Positions 34,869 to 36,791 of a stretch of 36,791 bases of DNA are shown here, piece after piece. Numbering within the stretch: the stretch's first letter is position 1; every line of letters begins with the position of its first letter. The notes under the pieces were generated by a model. That model was not told the origin of the DNA and did not search any database. It worked only from the letters and a program-made list of their open reading frames with translations. Source of the stretch: Chitinophagales bacterium (GTDB taxonomy: Bacteria; Bacteroidota; Bacteroidia; Chitinophagales; UBA2359); contig JAHDFD010000029.1 of assembly GCA_020628375.1 (NCBI GenBank), positions 1 through 36,791 on the forward strand, written 5' to 3'. A program made the position numbers and the translations under genes.

Positions 34869-35579
34869 ATGGAAGAACGCATACATAGATATTTATCCAA
34901 TTCGATGGATGAAAACGAGAAAATATCATTTGAAAAAGAAATGGTCGATAACGCCGATCTAAGAAAAAGCGTTATGTTGGAAAAGCTGATAAATGAGGGT
35001 TTAGAAACTTATAGATCTGAGGCAGGCATTGCTCATGCAAAAGCACTTACAGAAAATATAGGAGATGATTTGTTTACAAACGAGGAAACAACAACATTTG
35101 AAATAGATATAGACGTAAGAAAAAAAGAAACCTTCAGCTTTCAGGAATTACTGTCAACTTTGACAAGCAAAAAAGTATATATTCCCACCCTGTTAGCCGC
35201 ATGCTTAATATTTGCAGTGTTCAGTGTTCAATATTTTCAAACCAATAATGGGTCAATTAAAAACCCTAACGAATTGGGCTTTACAGAAGATAAAAACAAC
35301 ACGACTACCTCTAATAAGCCACTTGAAATTTTATTACCCGAAACAAACCAAATTTACAAAAGTGGTTCAAACATGAAAATTCAGTTAAATAAGAAAGTTA
35401 ATGGGGTAAAACTATTAATAGGTACTAAAAGTGGCAACTTTAAAAAAGAGCTGAATAATATCTTCGATCATAACGAAACCTATACACTTTCGCTGAAAGG
35501 TTTTCCAACAGGGAAATATTCACTTATTATACAAGCCGACAAGGCAAGCCCTCAAATGCTTAATTTTGAAGTGAAATAA
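34869..35579 (+). CDS. Membrane protein, likely anti-sigma factor
   Basis: The 236-residue protein has a charged N-terminal region (about 1-95) starting MEERIHRYLSNSMDENEKIS, in the style of Bacteroidota anti-sigma N-termini (YLSGxMxxxExxxFE). One transmembrane helix (about 104-123) follows, then an exported beta-rich domain (about 140-236) with TNQIYKSGSNMKIQLNKKV and ending LNFEVK. No zinc-binding HxxxCxxC motif is present, so it is not a ZAS-type anti-sigma. Position 11 bp after the sigma gene supports the role; sequence alone does not prove it. Confidence 0.7.
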   Translation: MEERIHRYLSNSMDENEKISFEKEMVDNADLRKSVMLEKLINEGLETYRSEAGIAHAKALTENIGDDLFTNEETTTFEIDIDVRKKETFSFQELLSTLTSKKVYIPTLLAACLIFAVFSVQYFQTNNGSIKNPNELGFTEDKNNTTTSNKPLEILLPETNQIYKSGSNMKIQLNKKVNGVKLLIGTKSGNFKKELNNIFDHNETYTLSLKGFPTGKYSLIIQADKASPQMLNFEVK

Positions 35580-35589
35580 GGTTTATGTC

Positions 35590-35705
35590 AGACCACTATA
35601 CATTCAATACCATTTGAGCAGTAGCGACAAGGCATTGCCCCACCGCTAACTCTATTTTCCAAGCCCAAAAACAGTTTTTAAATATCAGATGTATGGTGAT
35701 GTTGA
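35590..35705 (-). repeat. Dispersed palindromic element, copy 2
   Basis: This 116-bp unit is in opposite orientation to 24311-24427. Read on the minus strand the two align end to end with no large gap: TCAACATC...CCATACATCTG at the left, GGTATTGAATGTATAGTGGTCT at the right, and the same central hairpin with substitutions. The ends are imperfect inverted repeats. Confidence 0.85.
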
Positions 35706-35760
35706 CTTTAACTTATCAAAGAAAATCCTATAGTAGAGACGCAGCAACCGAATTTATGCG

Positions 35761-35783
35761 GTCAGTGAGCTTGTCGAACTGAC
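35761..35783. repeat. Short inverted repeat GTCAGT/ACTGAC
   Basis: Arms 35761-35766 and 35778-35783 flank GAGCTTGTCGA. An A run follows on the plus strand, so it is not a terminator. The core GAGCTTGTCGAACTGA is of a type that recurs in many bacterial genomes, in my recollection. I see one copy here. Confidence 0.4.
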
Positions 35784-35879
35784 AAAAAAATAAAAAAATC
35801 CAAAATCAGGTAACGCTTTCCATTTTACTCAAGATATAGAAGTGTAAGTCAAAATTTTACGCCTTTTTTAAAAAGAAAT

Positions 35880-35897
35880 CCCCCTAAAAATAGGGGG
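35880..35897. terminator. Stem-loop CCCCCTA / TAGGGGG
   Basis: Seven pairs (35880-35886 with 35891-35897) close an AAAA loop. A short T-rich sequence follows (TGTTTT). It may terminate transcription from the sigma/anti-sigma genes, about 300 bp away, or it may be incidental. Confidence 0.35.
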
Positions 35898-35953
35898 TGT
35901 TTTCAGTTATATAAGTGTGTTATTTAGAGGTGTAATTAAATTACTACACAAGA

Positions 35954-35961
35954 TAAATTTG
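35954..35961 (+). promoter_or_regulatory. Putative -7 element (TAAATTTG) 5 bp before the GNAT start
   Basis: TAAATTTG matches TAnnTTTG and ends 5 bp before ATG 35967. If used, the transcript would be nearly leaderless. No -33 element is evident and chance occurrence is possible in AT-rich DNA. Confidence 0.3.
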
Positions 35962-35966
35962 AAAAG

Positions 35967-36581
35967 ATGTTCAAAGCAAAAATTTTAGAAACTAATGAAG
36001 AGCTATTGGTTGCAAAACGATTACTCTATAAAGTTTACATTGAAGAGATTAATTGGAAAATCACTGAAAATAATCCTTCTGGAATTAGAATAGAAGAGTC
36101 ATCGTGTGGAGAATATTATTTAGAGGATAATTATAGCGAAGTATCAAATTGGATTGGTGTTTACAATGGCGATAATATGGTTGGATGTGGACGTACTACC
36201 CATAGATTAAACGGATTGTTCGATATCGAGAATTATGTTACAGTTCCGTATGAAATTTCAAATGAACCAAAAACAATAGAAGCAAGTAGATTAGCAATCT
36301 TAAAACCTTACAGAGGAACGATAGCAATAAATGTTTTATGGGCTTTCGGCATAGAATACGAAATAAACAACGGTATCATTTCAGCAATGACAACAGCTCC
36401 CGTTCCTGGTGTTGGAAGCTATTATATATCAAAGTTAGGTTGTAAAATAGTTGATATACCCGCTTTTAAATATTCAGATTTAGATAACGAAAAGGTAAAT
36501 CTATTGCATTTGGATATGTCGGATAAAACAGCGATCAAGCAATTGATTTTTGAGCTTAGAAATGAAAAAGCATTTAGCTAA
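35967..36581 (+). CDS. LuxI/FeeM-like GNAT acyltransferase
   Basis: The 204-residue soluble protein has the N-terminal LLYKVYIEEINWKI, which resembles the [LR]xxV[YF]xEExxW stretch of autoinducer synthases and FeeM N-acyl amino acid synthases. EASRLAILKPYRG (about 110-122) matches their E-x-SR-x-x-I/V strand, followed by a GNAT-like core (INVLWAFGIEYEINNG, VPGVGSYYISKLGC). The predicted reaction is transfer of an acyl group from acyl-ACP or acyl-CoA to an amine. It is a candidate small-molecule signal or acyl-amino-acid synthase. No LuxR-type regulator is near. Other GNAT roles remain possible. Confidence 0.7.
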   Translation: MFKAKILETNEELLVAKRLLYKVYIEEINWKITENNPSGIRIEESSCGEYYLEDNYSEVSNWIGVYNGDNMVGCGRTTHRLNGLFDIENYVTVPYEISNEPKTIEASRLAILKPYRGTIAINVLWAFGIEYEINNGIISAMTTAPVPGVGSYYISKLGCKIVDIPAFKYSDLDNEKVNLLHLDMSDKTAIKQLIFELRNEKAFS

Positions 36582-36625
36582 TAATGATGAACATTTGAAT
36601 TAGTGGTAATAGAAATAGAAAATTT

Positions 36626-36751
36626 ATGCAAGAGATCAACCACCCAAATGACTTAGAGGATTTTAAGCGAAACTATGAAAGTATTTCAGGGCTAAGTATT
36701 CCTGATGATTATCTTAGAAAATCAAAAGTATATATCTCAATAGTTCGGTAA
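36626..36751 (+). CDS. Short 41-codon ORF, possibly broken gene
   Basis: An ATG at 36626 opens MQEINHPNDLEDFKRNYESI and continues SGLSIPDDYLRKSKVYI to a TAA at 36749-36751. It begins 44 bp after the GNAT gene on the same strand and has coding-like composition (acidic, with a LEDFKRNYES segment). It ends abruptly, and the other two plus-strand frames stop within about 30 bp, so it could be a true small protein or the start of a truncated gene near the window edge. No family is recognised. Confidence 0.4.
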   Translation: MQEINHPNDLEDFKRNYESISGLSIPDDYLRKSKVYISIVR

Positions 36752-36791
36752 CTTTTGAATTAGTATAATTAAGAAAACGAGAAGCATTATA

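Larger units (their letters stand above)
35580..35966. other. Intergenic region, 387 bp, with repeat copy 2 and hairpins
   Basis: It contains the inverted copy of the dispersed element (35590-35705) and an inverted repeat GTCAGT/ACTGAC (35761-35766 and 35778-35783). A stem-loop follows at 35880-35897, and a TAAATTTG element (35954-35961) lies just before the next gene. No ORF is credible. Confidence 0.75.

Overview
The window looks like chromosomal DNA of a member of the Bacteroidota, probably a free-living or marine Saprospiria/Cytophagia/Flavobacteriia-type organism. I cannot name a species. The evidence is the AT-rich sequence, TAnnTTTG-type -7 promoter elements in front of several genes, a near absence of Shine-Dalgarno sequences, many short-lipobox lipoproteins, and families typical of the phylum: a TPR-CHAT protease beside an ECF-like sigma factor, histidine kinases with an HDLKQP or HDLQTP H-box, GH30 and GH53 lipoproteins, and a 603-residue acyl-CoA dehydrogenase. 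There is no sign of phage, plasmid, IS transposase or CRISPR. Layout: 1-58 is a tRNA-Asn cut by the window edge. 260-3994 carries a PfkB sugar kinase, a small lipoprotein, a CrcB/Fluc fluoride channel, an Nramp-like transporter that has lost the canonical metal-binding motifs, and a 50-residue membrane protein. 4021-9543 holds a conserved hypothetical, a secreted subtilisin with a large insertion, an SdiA-regulated-type beta-propeller protein, a 478-residue hypothetical and a lipoprotein. 9849-17890 holds an orphan PAS-GAF-PAS histidine kinase, an acyl-CoA dehydrogenase, an amidase, and a histidine kinase / response regulator pair followed closely by a 3-methyladenine DNA glycosylase (tag). 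18019-24242 has purH, a metallophosphoesterase, an FdhF/YdeP-like molybdenum oxidoreductase with a small partner, and a divergent SDR lacking the catalytic Tyr and Lys. 24543-28913 has a 2OG-Fe(II) oxygenase, an outer-membrane-like protein, and a tight three-gene operon GH30 - HD-domain hydrolase - GH53. 29103-35579 is the most system-like stretch, with four genes in one direction: a secreted M48-type metallopeptidase with a TPR-like region, a secreted 1024-residue YwqK/TPR/CHAT cysteine protease, a sigma-70 family factor, and a single-pass membrane protein shaped like an anti-sigma factor. 35967-36581 encodes a LuxI/FeeM-like GNAT enzyme (possible acyl-amino-acid or signal synthase), followed by a 41-codon ORF. 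The strongest signal outside the genes is a pair of about 116-bp palindromic elements in opposite orientation at 24311-24427 and 35590-35705. They are about 11 kb apart in intergenic DNA, have a long central hairpin and imperfect terminal inverted repeats, and look like a non-autonomous REP/MITE-type element. In the second copy the core hairpin differences keep base pairing through G-U wobbles on one strand only. The M48-CHAT-sigma-anti-sigma group is the best candidate for an incompletely described functional system. Its function is inference from domain content and gene order.
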